Below are positions 1-5,458 of a DNA stretch of 8,331 nt, one piece after another (the first letter of the stretch is position 1; each line of letters begins with the position of its first letter). A program made the position numbers and the translations under genes. A model generated the notes under the pieces. That model made no database searches, was not told the DNA's origin, and worked only from the letters and a program-made list of their open reading frames with translations. The DNA comes from Gemmatimonadota bacterium. Its GTDB lineage: Bacteria > Latescibacterota > UBA2968 > UBA8231. The stretch lies in the NCBI GenBank assembly GCA_009845645.1, contig VXZF01000653.1:1-8331 (forward strand), written 5' to 3'.

Positions 1-917
1 GGGGTGAAGGACCGCCCATCTGCCAAAGCGGTCAGGGCTTGATCGACAATGGTCGTCATGCGCTCGCCGTGCGACAAATCCTCACTGAATTGCACGCCCT
101 CGGTAGTATGGACTTCGATGAGGGGGTCCCCCTCTTTGCCGTACTGCTGGAAAACCATGGCGCGGGTGCCGATAAAGCGGAAGAAGTGGTCGCCGCTGCG
201 CACTCCTGACGGATAGGCGTAGCCGCTTTCGATAACGCCGGTCACGCCCCCATCCGTGCGCAGCATCCCCAAGCCAATATCCTCCACTATACGGCCGTGA
301 GTGGCATTGGACATGATAGCACCGACCACGTGTATCGTCTGCTCGCCGACAAATTGCAGGAAGGTGTCAATGCCGTGGGCCGCCTCTACGGCCCAACTGC
401 CGCCGCCGGAAATGGATGGGTCGTTGTGCCAAGCCGAAGGCGTCGGGTCGTAGCGCGAGGGCGGGCCGTTATTGAGACGGCAGCTATACTGGACCACATC
501 GCCCAGCGTGCCGTCAGCTAACAGACGCTCCACCGTGGCGACAATGCGGCTGGCGCGGTTGGGCAGAGTGAGGGCGCTGAAGACCCCGTGTTTGGCCGAA
601 GCTTCGGCCGCGGGGCGGAGCCGAGCAGCGCAATCGGCAAAGGGTTTGTCGAGCAAGTAGGGGATGCGCCGCTCGACGCAGGCCTGCACGTGATCTGGCA
701 TTTCAATGTGCTTGCCAGCGACTAGGGCTGCATCGGGCTGTGCGGCGTCGAGGCACTCGCCCGCCGAGGCAAAGCCTGGACATTGAAAAATCTCTGCCAG
801 TTGTTGGCGTGGGCCTTCTTCCCCATCCATAACCCCGATTATATCGTGCCCCAAGGCGCGGATGGTCTGGCCGATGCCGCGGCCGTGGTGGCTGTATGAC
901 AAGATGACTAGGCGCAT
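1..917 (-). CDS. Gfo/Idh/MocA-family oxidoreductase (3' end cut by window edge)
   Basis: Predicted NAD(P)-dependent dehydrogenase of sugar- or cyclitol-like substrates, cytoplasmic. 305 codons are open to the left edge with no stop. Family members usually have about 330-400 residues, so only a short C-terminus is missing. The N-terminal Rossmann part begins MRLVILSYSHHGRGIG, in which the usual GxGxxG turn is replaced by a Ser/His-rich loop. LDKPFA (residues 89-94) corresponds to the family's EKP motif, with Lys91 as the likely catalytic/cofactor-contacting lysine. GGG (171-173) followed by H181 and D184 (AAHGIDTF) matches the substrate-site GGG...HxxD signature. The start is well fixed: a consensus AGGAGG (complement of 925-930) lies 7 nt upstream of the ATG. 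The ATG overlaps the stop of the upstream dehydrogenase gene by 10 nt, so the two are probably translationally coupled. The substrate cannot be read from the sequence. Confidence 0.85.
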   Translation of the reverse strand, partial: MRLVILSYSHHGRGIGQTIRALGHDIIGVMDGEEGPRQQLAEIFQCPGFASAGECLDAAQPDAALVAGKHIEMPDHVQACVERRIPYLLDKPFADCAARLRPAAEASAKHGVFSALTLPNRASRIVATVERLLADGTLGDVVQYSCRLNNGPPSRYDPTPSAWHNDPSISGGGSWAVEAAHGIDTFLQFVGEQTIHVVGAIMSNATHGRIVEDIGLGMLRTDGGVTGVIESGYAYPSGVRSGDHFFRFIGTRAMVFQQYGKEGDPLIEVHTTEGVQFSEDLSHGERMTTIVDQALTALADGRSFT

Positions 918-2248
918 AGGTCGGCCTCCTGCTGGTGGCGCAAGGTGAGCAATTCGGAGTCGGGCAGTTCGACATCGTCGTAAGTGATCAGATCGTCCTC
1001 GGGGATGTCGCGGGTGAGCACGGCTCGTTGCGACAGACCTATGGGCAGCAGGTTGCCAGAACGGGCGAGAGCGGCTTTTTCCAACAGGCCGTACGCGCAA
1101 TAACCGCCCTCGCCGTCGAGCACAGTGCCAGCGGCGAGGGGCTTTTTGGCCGCGGTCACGACTTCGGCGTAATGGCCGATGGGGTGCCCCGAGGTCTGGC
1201 CGTCGAGGGCGATGCGCGCTGCGCTGATGGGCATTTCGTGGCCGACCCAGTGCTGCGGGCGGTAGATCATGCCGTAGCCGCTGCGCTGGCCGATAATCAT
1301 GCCGATGATTTCGCCGTACGAGCCGAGCGATTCCATGGCAAAGGACGTGGCTCCATCGACGACGCAGTACAAGCCGCCGCGCAGACCGCGCTCGACGGCC
1401 TGTTCGTCCTCGTCGATAACACTGACCGCCTCGACCACGCCTTCCGCGTTGAGCAGGCCGCCCTTGCTCCGATGGCACAAAATGTCGGGTATCTGGCGCA
1501 AGTCAGACGCGGGGAAGTGCATACCGCGCACATCGGGCACGAGGCCGCTCATATTGGCCAGACAGGCCATTTCAATGGCGTGCTTAGTGCCGTCTAAAAA
1601 TGAACCAAACATCTGGGCGTTGTAATCGCGTCCGGTAAAGCCGTACAGGCGCGGCACATCGTCGGGATTGGCTTTGCGGAAGGTGGTCTTAAAGCGTGTG
1701 CCCTTGCCAGCGGCTATGACCCTGAAGCCGAGGGCGCGAGCCCAGTCCCACAATTCCAGGGCACAGGCCGGCTCGTCGCCGTATGCGGCGCTGTAGAGCA
1801 CGCCAGCTTCATCGGCCAGTTTTTTCAGTTGGCTGCCGACGACTACATCGGCTTCCACCGTGACCATGACTAGGTGCTTTTTTTGCGCGATGGCATAGCG
1901 GGCGTGAGCCGCCCCGGCCTCGACGTTGCCCGTGGCCTCAATAATTAGGTCGAGGCCGCTCTCCATCAGGGCGCGGGCATCGCCGGTGACAGCATAGCGG
2001 CCTGCCTCCATGGCCGCATCAATAGCCGTGGGGTCGTCGGCTGTGTCTATCTGATCGTCGGGAATCTGGCCCCGGCCGTACGCACGCCGGGCTTTGGTTA
2101 GGTCCAATTCGGCAATGGAGGCCAAGCGCATGCCAGGGGCGTGGGCCAGTTGCGAGGCGATCTGGGTGCCAAAGGTGCCGGCCGCGATGAGGCCGATCTG
2201 AATAGGTGTGCCCCTTTGGTCGAGTTGGCGCAAGCGGTGGTACAACAT
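908..2248 (-). CDS. Homoserine dehydrogenase-like NAD(P)-binding protein with C-terminal SAF domain (COG4091 type)
   Basis: 446 residues, full length for this family. The N-terminal Rossmann fold starts at about residue 15. Its turn reads GLIAAGTFG (19-27), where most relatives have GLIGAGxFG, so the first glycine of GxGxxG is Ala22. The segment LIIEATGNVEAGAAHA is the typical strand-4 region of homoserine dehydrogenase-like proteins. A central catalytic-type region follows (AAGKGTRFKTTF, PDVRGMHFPASDL). The last third carries the SAF-like segment, beginning near KKPLAAGTVLDGEGGY and including LTRDIPEDDLITYDDVEL. True homoserine dehydrogenases lack SAF and usually sit with threonine genes, which are absent here. 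The family is mostly uncharacterised. One branch, the DXR-like enzyme (DRL) of Brucella, makes methylerythritol phosphate from DXP. The ATG is preceded by GAAAGGA at good spacing. It lies 74 nt after the GNAT gene and overlaps the Gfo/Idh gene. Family call firm, reaction unknown. Confidence 0.88.
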   Translation of the reverse strand: MLYHRLRQLDQRGTPIQIGLIAAGTFGTQIASQLAHAPGMRLASIAELDLTKARRAYGRGQIPDDQIDTADDPTAIDAAMEAGRYAVTGDARALMESGLDLIIEATGNVEAGAAHARYAIAQKKHLVMVTVEADVVVGSQLKKLADEAGVLYSAAYGDEPACALELWDWARALGFRVIAAGKGTRFKTTFRKANPDDVPRLYGFTGRDYNAQMFGSFLDGTKHAIEMACLANMSGLVPDVRGMHFPASDLRQIPDILCHRSKGGLLNAEGVVEAVSVIDEDEQAVERGLRGGLYCVVDGATSFAMESLGSYGEIIGMIIGQRSGYGMIYRPQHWVGHEMPISAARIALDGQTSGHPIGHYAEVVTAAKKPLAAGTVLDGEGGYCAYGLLEKAALARSGNLLPIGLSQRAVLTRDIPEDDLITYDDVELPDSELLTLRHQQEADLCA

Positions 2249-2278
2249 GGTCTGTCCTTTCTCAAGAAGCCGTCTTGA

Positions 2279-2307
2279 ATACTACGACTCGGAAGGACGA
2301 CAGCCAA
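2279..2307 (-). promoter_or_regulatory. Candidate internal sigma70-type promoter before the SAF-domain dehydrogenase
   Basis: In the 74-nt gap between the GNAT stop and the dehydrogenase start, the minus strand reads TTGGCT (2307-2302), a 17-nt spacer, then TAGTAT (2284-2279). Each hexamer matches consensus at 4 of 6 positions and the spacing is ideal. Transcription would start near 2272, about 24 nt before the ATG and just upstream of the ribosome binding site. This is pattern matching only. The gap may equally be untranslated RNA inside one operon. Confidence 0.3.
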
Positions 2308-2322
2308 ATTTTCCGCTTAGAC

Positions 2323-2904
2323 TCAGGACGACGGATTGGCACCCGCCGCCCACTCGGTTTTAGCGATGCGCATATCGCAGACAGAGCGCGCCTTGCTGCC
2401 GGACGACTGGGCGATGTGAGCCACGACGCGGAAGCCCACTTTGGCAAACGCGGCGCGACTGCGGGGGTTGTAGTCGGCAATGTCGCAGGCGAAAATAAAA
2501 TCAGCCTTTTCCTCAGAAAAACCGAAATCGACCAACGCGCGAATTATTTCCGTCCCCAAGCCTTTATTCCAGCACTGCTTCTCGCCAATGGACAGGTCAA
2601 TGCGGCGACAGTCACTGCCGGGATACGCCTCGATAATCCGCGACAGATTCATGGCCTGCAACCAAGCCTCGGCGATGGGCTGGCCGTCGAGCTCGGCGAT
2701 AAAGCAGAAGGCGGCTTGCGAGATACCGCCGTAGATGCGCTTGATCTGGTCGAGTGTATAGGCCGTCACATCTGAGCCATCGGCGTAATACAACACGTCG
2801 GGATCTTGGTTCCAGCGCAGCAAAATGTCCCAATCGGCGTCGGTCATGGGACGAAGGTGCAGGCGGGGCGTGTGTAGGTGGATGGTGTGACCTTTGAGAG
2901 GCAT
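2323..2904 (-). CDS. GNAT-family N-acetyltransferase (RimJ/RimL-like)
   Basis: A 193-residue acyl-CoA-dependent acetyltransferase, substrate unknown. The opening HTPRLHLRPMTDADWDILLRW is the usual first strand and helix of Acetyltransf_3-type GNATs. The acetyl-CoA pyrophosphate loop is seen as WNKGLGTE (112-119), and NPRSRAAFAKVGF (146-158) is the characteristic late helix and turn. IDLSIGE just before the loop is also typical. I chose the ATG at 2904 because the recognisable domain starts directly after it and it lies 11 nt past the cupin stop. A GTG at 2940 with GAGGG upstream would add 12 residues (MATDCVRLGDIA) read from inside the cupin gene, and remains possible. The tail after about residue 183 is Ala/Ser-rich and not conserved-looking. 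Such genes may modify a pathway intermediate, a protein N-terminus or a toxic amine; context does not decide. Confidence 0.85.
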   Translation of the reverse strand: MPLKGHTIHLHTPRLHLRPMTDADWDILLRWNQDPDVLYYADGSDVTAYTLDQIKRIYGGISQAAFCFIAELDGQPIAEAWLQAMNLSRIIEAYPGSDCRRIDLSIGEKQCWNKGLGTEIIRALVDFGFSEEKADFIFACDIADYNPRSRAAFAKVGFRVVAHIAQSSGSKARSVCDMRIAKTEWAAGANPSS

Positions 2905-2915
2905 AGCTATGTCGC

Positions 2916-3311
2916 CTAATCGGACGCAGTCGGTGGCCACATTCCCTCGACCGGATAGGCTTCGTCTTCACCGGGCCAAGGAGGCATGGTAACGGCAATC
3001 GCGGCGAGCGGCTCGTCGCCTAGGGCGCGGAACTGGAAGTGGGTGCCCAGCGGAATGGTCAGGCAGACGCCCGACTCGACCACCACGATTTCCTCGCGGT
3101 CGTTCTGCCGCCGCCACATTTGGCCGCGACCGGCGAGGAAAAACCAGATCTCTTCGACCGTGCGATGGGCAACGGCCTTCGACGTCTGGCCGGGTTGGAG
3201 TTCAAAATGCGCCATGCCGCCGCCTTGCAGGCCCAATAGAATGCGCACATCCGAGCCGTCGGGGGCAGTCACGTCAGGGGTGGCAGGCAGTTTTTTAGTG
3301 TTGAATTCCAA
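2916..3311 (-). CDS. Small single-domain cupin protein (TTG start)
   Basis: 131 residues forming one cupin barrel, cytoplasmic. Cupin motif 1 is seen as AHRTVEEIWFFLAGRGQMWR: His49 and Glu53/54 remain, while the second histidine of the classic HxH is Thr51. Motif 2 is GVCLTIPLGTHFQF, with the conserved PxG turn and His91. This pattern belongs to a recognisable subfamily of HRTVEE cupins with no fixed function; sugar or organic-acid binding or isomerisation is usual for small cupins. The start must be TTG at 3311: an in-frame TAG lies five codons upstream, no ATG or GTG lies between, and AGGAG sits 9 nt before the TTG. It is first in the leftward gene set, directly behind the divergent control region, with 11 nt to the GNAT gene. 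Confidence 0.87.
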   Translation of the reverse strand: MEFNTKKLPATPDVTAPDGSDVRILLGLQGGGMAHFELQPGQTSKAVAHRTVEEIWFFLAGRGQMWRRQNDREEIVVVESGVCLTIPLGTHFQFRALGDEPLAAIAVTMPPWPGEDEAYPVEGMWPPTASD

Positions 3312-3326
3312 GGTCGGATTCTCCTA
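3309..3326 (-). promoter_or_regulatory. Ribosome binding site deciding a TTG start
   Basis: Read on the minus strand, this is TAG, GAG, AAT, CCG, ACC, TTG. The in-frame TAG closes the frame upstream, and AGGAG stands 9 nt ahead of the TTG. Together they leave TTG as the only credible initiator that keeps the whole cupin domain. TTG starts are weak, so the site may hold translation of this first gene low. Confidence 0.65.
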
Positions 3327-3356
3327 CTCAGTAGAGGCTGACAGGTTCTCGCCCTA

Positions 3357-3365
3357 AAAATATCA
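3357..3365 (-). promoter_or_regulatory. Candidate extended -10 promoter element for the leftward gene set
   Basis: The minus strand reads TGATATTTT, an extended -10 form (TG, one base, TATTTT). Seventeen bases further upstream only a poor -35 (TTCCCG) is found, inside the left arm of the inverted repeat. Transcription would start around 3350, leaving a leader of about 39 nt before the TTG. The match is suggestive only. Confidence 0.25.
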
Positions 3366-3370
3366 CGTTC

Positions 3371-3465
3371 AATACCTGCGGGAAGGGTTTCTTTCTACTA
3401 TTTTCCCGCAAGAAGCCGTTGTGCAAATACCTGCCGACGAGCTTGACCCTCCATCAATAATACCT
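3371..3465 (+). repeat. Three direct copies of AATACCT in the control region
   Basis: AATACCTGC occurs at 3371-3379 and again at 3426-3434. The shorter core AATACCT recurs at 3459-3465, between the candidate -35 and -10 of the rightward promoter. Start-to-start distances are 55 and 33 bp. Repeated short motifs in a divergent promoter often bind a regulator, but three 7-mers in an AT-richer stretch could arise by chance. Confidence 0.35.
3377..3410. promoter_or_regulatory. Inverted repeat in the divergent control region, possible operator
   Basis: TGCGGGAA (3377-3384) and TTCCCGCA (3403-3410) are perfect 8-bp inverted arms separated by 18 bp. The arms are 26 bp apart centre to centre, about two and a half helical turns. 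It lies between the two divergent gene sets and covers the likely -35 region of the leftward promoter, which is where a dimeric repressor would bind. No run of T follows on either strand close enough for an intrinsic terminator, so I favour an operator. No regulator gene is in the window. Confidence 0.4.
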
Positions 3466-3470
3466 ATTTA
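3443..3470 (+). promoter_or_regulatory. Candidate sigma70-type promoter of the rightward gene set
   Basis: TTGACC (3443-3448) matches the -35 consensus at five of six positions. A -10-like TATTTA (3465-3470) follows after 16 bp in a locally AT-rich stretch that stands out from the GC-rich genes. Transcription would begin near 3477, giving a leader of about 23 nt that includes the GGAG ribosome binding site at 3488-3491. The -10 is imperfect. Confidence 0.4.
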
Positions 3471-3499
3471 TTTCCCCTATACGATTCGGAGACGATCCC

Positions 3500-4363
3500 A
3501 TGCCAAAGCTAAACATTGTCGGTGCCGGTACGCCCACCCCCACTCGCGACCGCTGGGGCACCTGTTTCATCCTCGAAATCTGCGACCAACGGCTGATGAT
3601 CGACTGCGGCCCGGCATCGACCTTTAAGATGCACCGCCTGGGTATCCCCTGCACCTCGGTGCACAACCTGTTTTTCACCCACCTGCACTCCGACCACATC
3701 TCCGATTATCTCTGCTTCCTAATGACCCGCTTCGACCAGTGCATCGGCACCGAACCCGACCTCCACGTTTACGGGCCTCCCCCAATCAAGCGCATCACCG
3801 ACGGCATCTGGAGTCCCAATGGCCTCTTCTGGTACGACGTGATCGCCCGCACCAATCATCCCATGAGCGTCCACGCCTACCAGATGCGCGGCGGCGTGGG
3901 CGATTCCAGACCGGAACCAGTGGTCCACACAACCGAATACGCCGAGGGAAAAGTGGCCGCAGGAGAAGGCTGGACCTGCTATGCGCGCGAGGTCAAGCAC
4001 GCCCAGCCCTACATCGAATGCTACGGCTTCCGCTTCGAGACCGAAGAAGGCGTCGTCGCCTTCAGCGGCGATACAGCGCCGATCGAGTCCGTAGTCGAGC
4101 TAGCGCGGGATGCAGACCTATTCGTGATGGAGGCCGTGCATCGGGAGGAGAAGATCCAAACCTTCCCCAGCGTCATCTCCGAAACCGGCACCCTAAATGC
4201 CGGGCGCATGGCTGCCGAGGCCGGTGCCAAGCGCTTGGTAATCAATCACCAGTCAGTAACCCTCGATCCCGCAGAAGAAACTACCCAAGGAATCGCCGAG
4301 GTAAAAAGCGTCTTCGACGGGCCTATGTACTGGGCGCGGGACATGATGGAAGTGGCCTGGTGA
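3500..4363 (+). CDS. Metallo-beta-lactamase-fold hydrolase (ribonuclease Z-like subgroup)
   Basis: 287 residues, a full MBL domain and probably a two-zinc hydrolase. The metal site is complete: THLHSDH gives H61, H63, D65 and H66; H167 (VKHAQPY), D191 (FSGDTAP) and H250 (VINHQS) supply the rest. The opening LNIVGAGTPTPTRDRWGTC, then LMIDCGP, is typical of the arylsulfatase/RNase Z-like branch. No signal peptide is visible, so it should act in the cytoplasm on a small ester, lactone or phosphodiester. It is unlikely to be the housekeeping tRNA 3' processing enzyme, because it sits in a metabolic gene set and lacks an evident long flexible arm. The ATG has GGAG 8 nt upstream. It is first in the rightward set, with a 13-nt gap to the dehydrogenase. 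A lactonase feeding or draining the neighbouring dehydrogenases is one plausible role, but this is inference. Confidence 0.88.
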   Translation: MPKLNIVGAGTPTPTRDRWGTCFILEICDQRLMIDCGPASTFKMHRLGIPCTSVHNLFFTHLHSDHISDYLCFLMTRFDQCIGTEPDLHVYGPPPIKRITDGIWSPNGLFWYDVIARTNHPMSVHAYQMRGGVGDSRPEPVVHTTEYAEGKVAAGEGWTCYAREVKHAQPYIECYGFRFETEEGVVAFSGDTAPIESVVELARDADLFVMEAVHREEKIQTFPSVISETGTLNAGRMAAEAGAKRLVINHQSVTLDPAEETTQGIAEVKSVFDGPMYWARDMMEVAW

Positions 4364-4376
4364 TCGGTTCAGAGTC

Positions 4377-5426
4377 ATGGCGTCCTTCCGCTTCGTCCGC
4401 CTCAACGCCACCATGTACCCAGCCAACGAGCTGGAGAGATCGCTGTACGCCAAGTTCGGTATTGAACCCGAATACGTCGAGGAAGAGGACCCGCAGGAAC
4501 TCATTAGCCAGCTAGCTGGCTGCGACGCCGTCGCCGTCGTCTCAACCGGCTTGCCCGCGGCCGTGGTCGCATCGCTGGACCGTTGCCGCCTGATCTCCCG
4601 CCTCGGCAACGGCACCGATAAGATCGCCGTGGAAAAGGCCACGGAATGCGGCATCATCGTCTCCAATGCTCCCTTCTTCTGCGCCGAGGAAATGACCGAC
4701 CACATCATGGCCATGCTGTTGTCCTTAGCCCGCCAACTACCGAGGATGGAACAACTCATGCGCGCCGGCCACTTCCGCCAAGCCCGCGCCGAGTCCATCC
4801 AGTTGCAGCGGCTCTCCACCTGTGCACTGGGCATCGTCGGCTTTGGAGCCACCGGCGAGATGGTCGCCCGCCGCGCCAGGGCCTTTGGCCTCCGAGTCTT
4901 GGCCACGCGCAGAAACTTACAGGCACCCCTACCGTCAAACTTGGAAGTCGAAATGGTGGACTTAGAAACGCTACTAGCCGAGTCCGACTTCGTCTCCTTG
5001 CAGGTTCCCCTAAACGCGGACACATATCACATGTTCGACGAAGAATTGCTGCGCAAGATGAAACCGGGCTCCTACCTCATCAACACGTCTCGCGGTGCCT
5101 TGGTAGATGAAGATGCGCTGGTGCGGGTATTGCGGGAGGGGCCATTAGCTGGTGCAGCACTAGACACCTACGAGTGGCTCAACGTGTTCACGGACGAAGA
5201 TCAGACCTTGCAGCATCCCCTCATGGAACTGGACAACGTCCTGATGACGTCTCACGTCTCCGCTCACTCAGTGCAGTCTGGCGAAGACGTGGCGCGCACG
5301 GGCGTCTACAATCTGGCCTCCGTCCTCAAGGGCCACTGGCCAGCGCCGGAAAACATCGTCAACCGAGGTGTAGTGCCGAGGTATCCGCTGAAACCACACG
5401 ATGCGGAACTATACGCAAGCGCGTAA
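4377..5426 (+). CDS. D-2-hydroxyacid dehydrogenase-family protein (CtBP/phosphoglycerate dehydrogenase-like)
   Basis: 349 residues, the usual length of this family, which interconverts 2-hydroxy and 2-oxo acids with NAD(H). The N-terminal substrate domain includes LISRLGNGTDKI (72-83) and the hinge segment CAEEMTDHIMAMLLSLAR (102-119). The Rossmann motif GFGATG is at 155-160. NTSRG places the catalytic/substrate-binding Arg at 239, and TSHVSAH places the general-acid His at 293. The Glu that normally pairs with this His, 29 residues after the Arg in E. coli SerA and in D-lactate dehydrogenase, falls on Leu268 here (DTYEWLN, 263-269); Glu266 lies close by. The protein may be altered in activity or use a different pair. 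The ribosome binding site is weak (CAGAG), which suggests coupling to the MBL gene 13 nt upstream. There is no ACT domain, so a serine-pathway role is unlikely. Confidence 0.87.
   Translation: MASFRFVRLNATMYPANELERSLYAKFGIEPEYVEEEDPQELISQLAGCDAVAVVSTGLPAAVVASLDRCRLISRLGNGTDKIAVEKATECGIIVSNAPFFCAEEMTDHIMAMLLSLARQLPRMEQLMRAGHFRQARAESIQLQRLSTCALGIVGFGATGEMVARRARAFGLRVLATRRNLQAPLPSNLEVEMVDLETLLAESDFVSLQVPLNADTYHMFDEELLRKMKPGSYLINTSRGALVDEDALVRVLREGPLAGAALDTYEWLNVFTDEDQTLQHPLMELDNVLMTSHVSAHSVQSGEDVARTGVYNLASVLKGHWPAPENIVNRGVVPRYPLKPHDAELYASA
4506..4521. repeat. Perfect 16-bp palindrome inside the dehydrogenase gene
   Basis: AGCCAGCTAGCTGGCT equals its own reverse complement over all 16 bases and lies at about codons 44-48 of the hydroxyacid dehydrogenase gene. 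It could bind a dimeric protein or fold in mRNA. A palindrome this long is expected by chance about once in every eight windows of this size, so it may mean nothing. Confidence 0.5.
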
Positions 5427-5458
5427 TCGCATCAGTATCCCCCCAAGAAAGGAATCCC

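Noticed and set aside
297..521. Small plus-strand open frame at the left end
   Set aside because: It is antisense to the Gfo/Idh gene, whose frame is open and motif-bearing throughout this stretch.
935..1597. Open frame of 220 codons on the plus strand
   Set aside because: It is antisense to the SAF-domain dehydrogenase, which has clear family motifs. The translated product shows no recognisable motif and has composition typical of a GC-rich shadow frame.
3377..3410. Inverted repeat as an intrinsic terminator
   Set aside because: The 18-base loop is long and no T-run follows directly on either strand. No gene ends next to it either, so an operator is more likely.
3500..4363. Housekeeping ribonuclease Z
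   Set aside because: The metal site fits the wider MBL group, but the gene sits in a metabolic cluster and I see no long flexible arm region typical of RNase Z.
3739..4515. Open frame of 258 codons on the plus strand, another phase
   Set aside because: Arg/Pro-rich translation overlapping two genes with intact active-site motifs in their own frame.
4253..5023. Open frame of 256 codons on the minus strand
   Set aside because: It spans the end of the MBL gene and the middle of the dehydrogenase gene on the opposite strand. It is Ser/Arg-rich, lacks motifs and is explained as a shadow.
5174..5458. In-frame 95-codon upstream extension of the phosphodiesterase
   Set aside because: It lies wholly inside the dehydrogenase gene in another phase and is Arg/Gly-rich. 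The ATG at 5459 has a good ribosome binding site and starts exactly where family homology begins.
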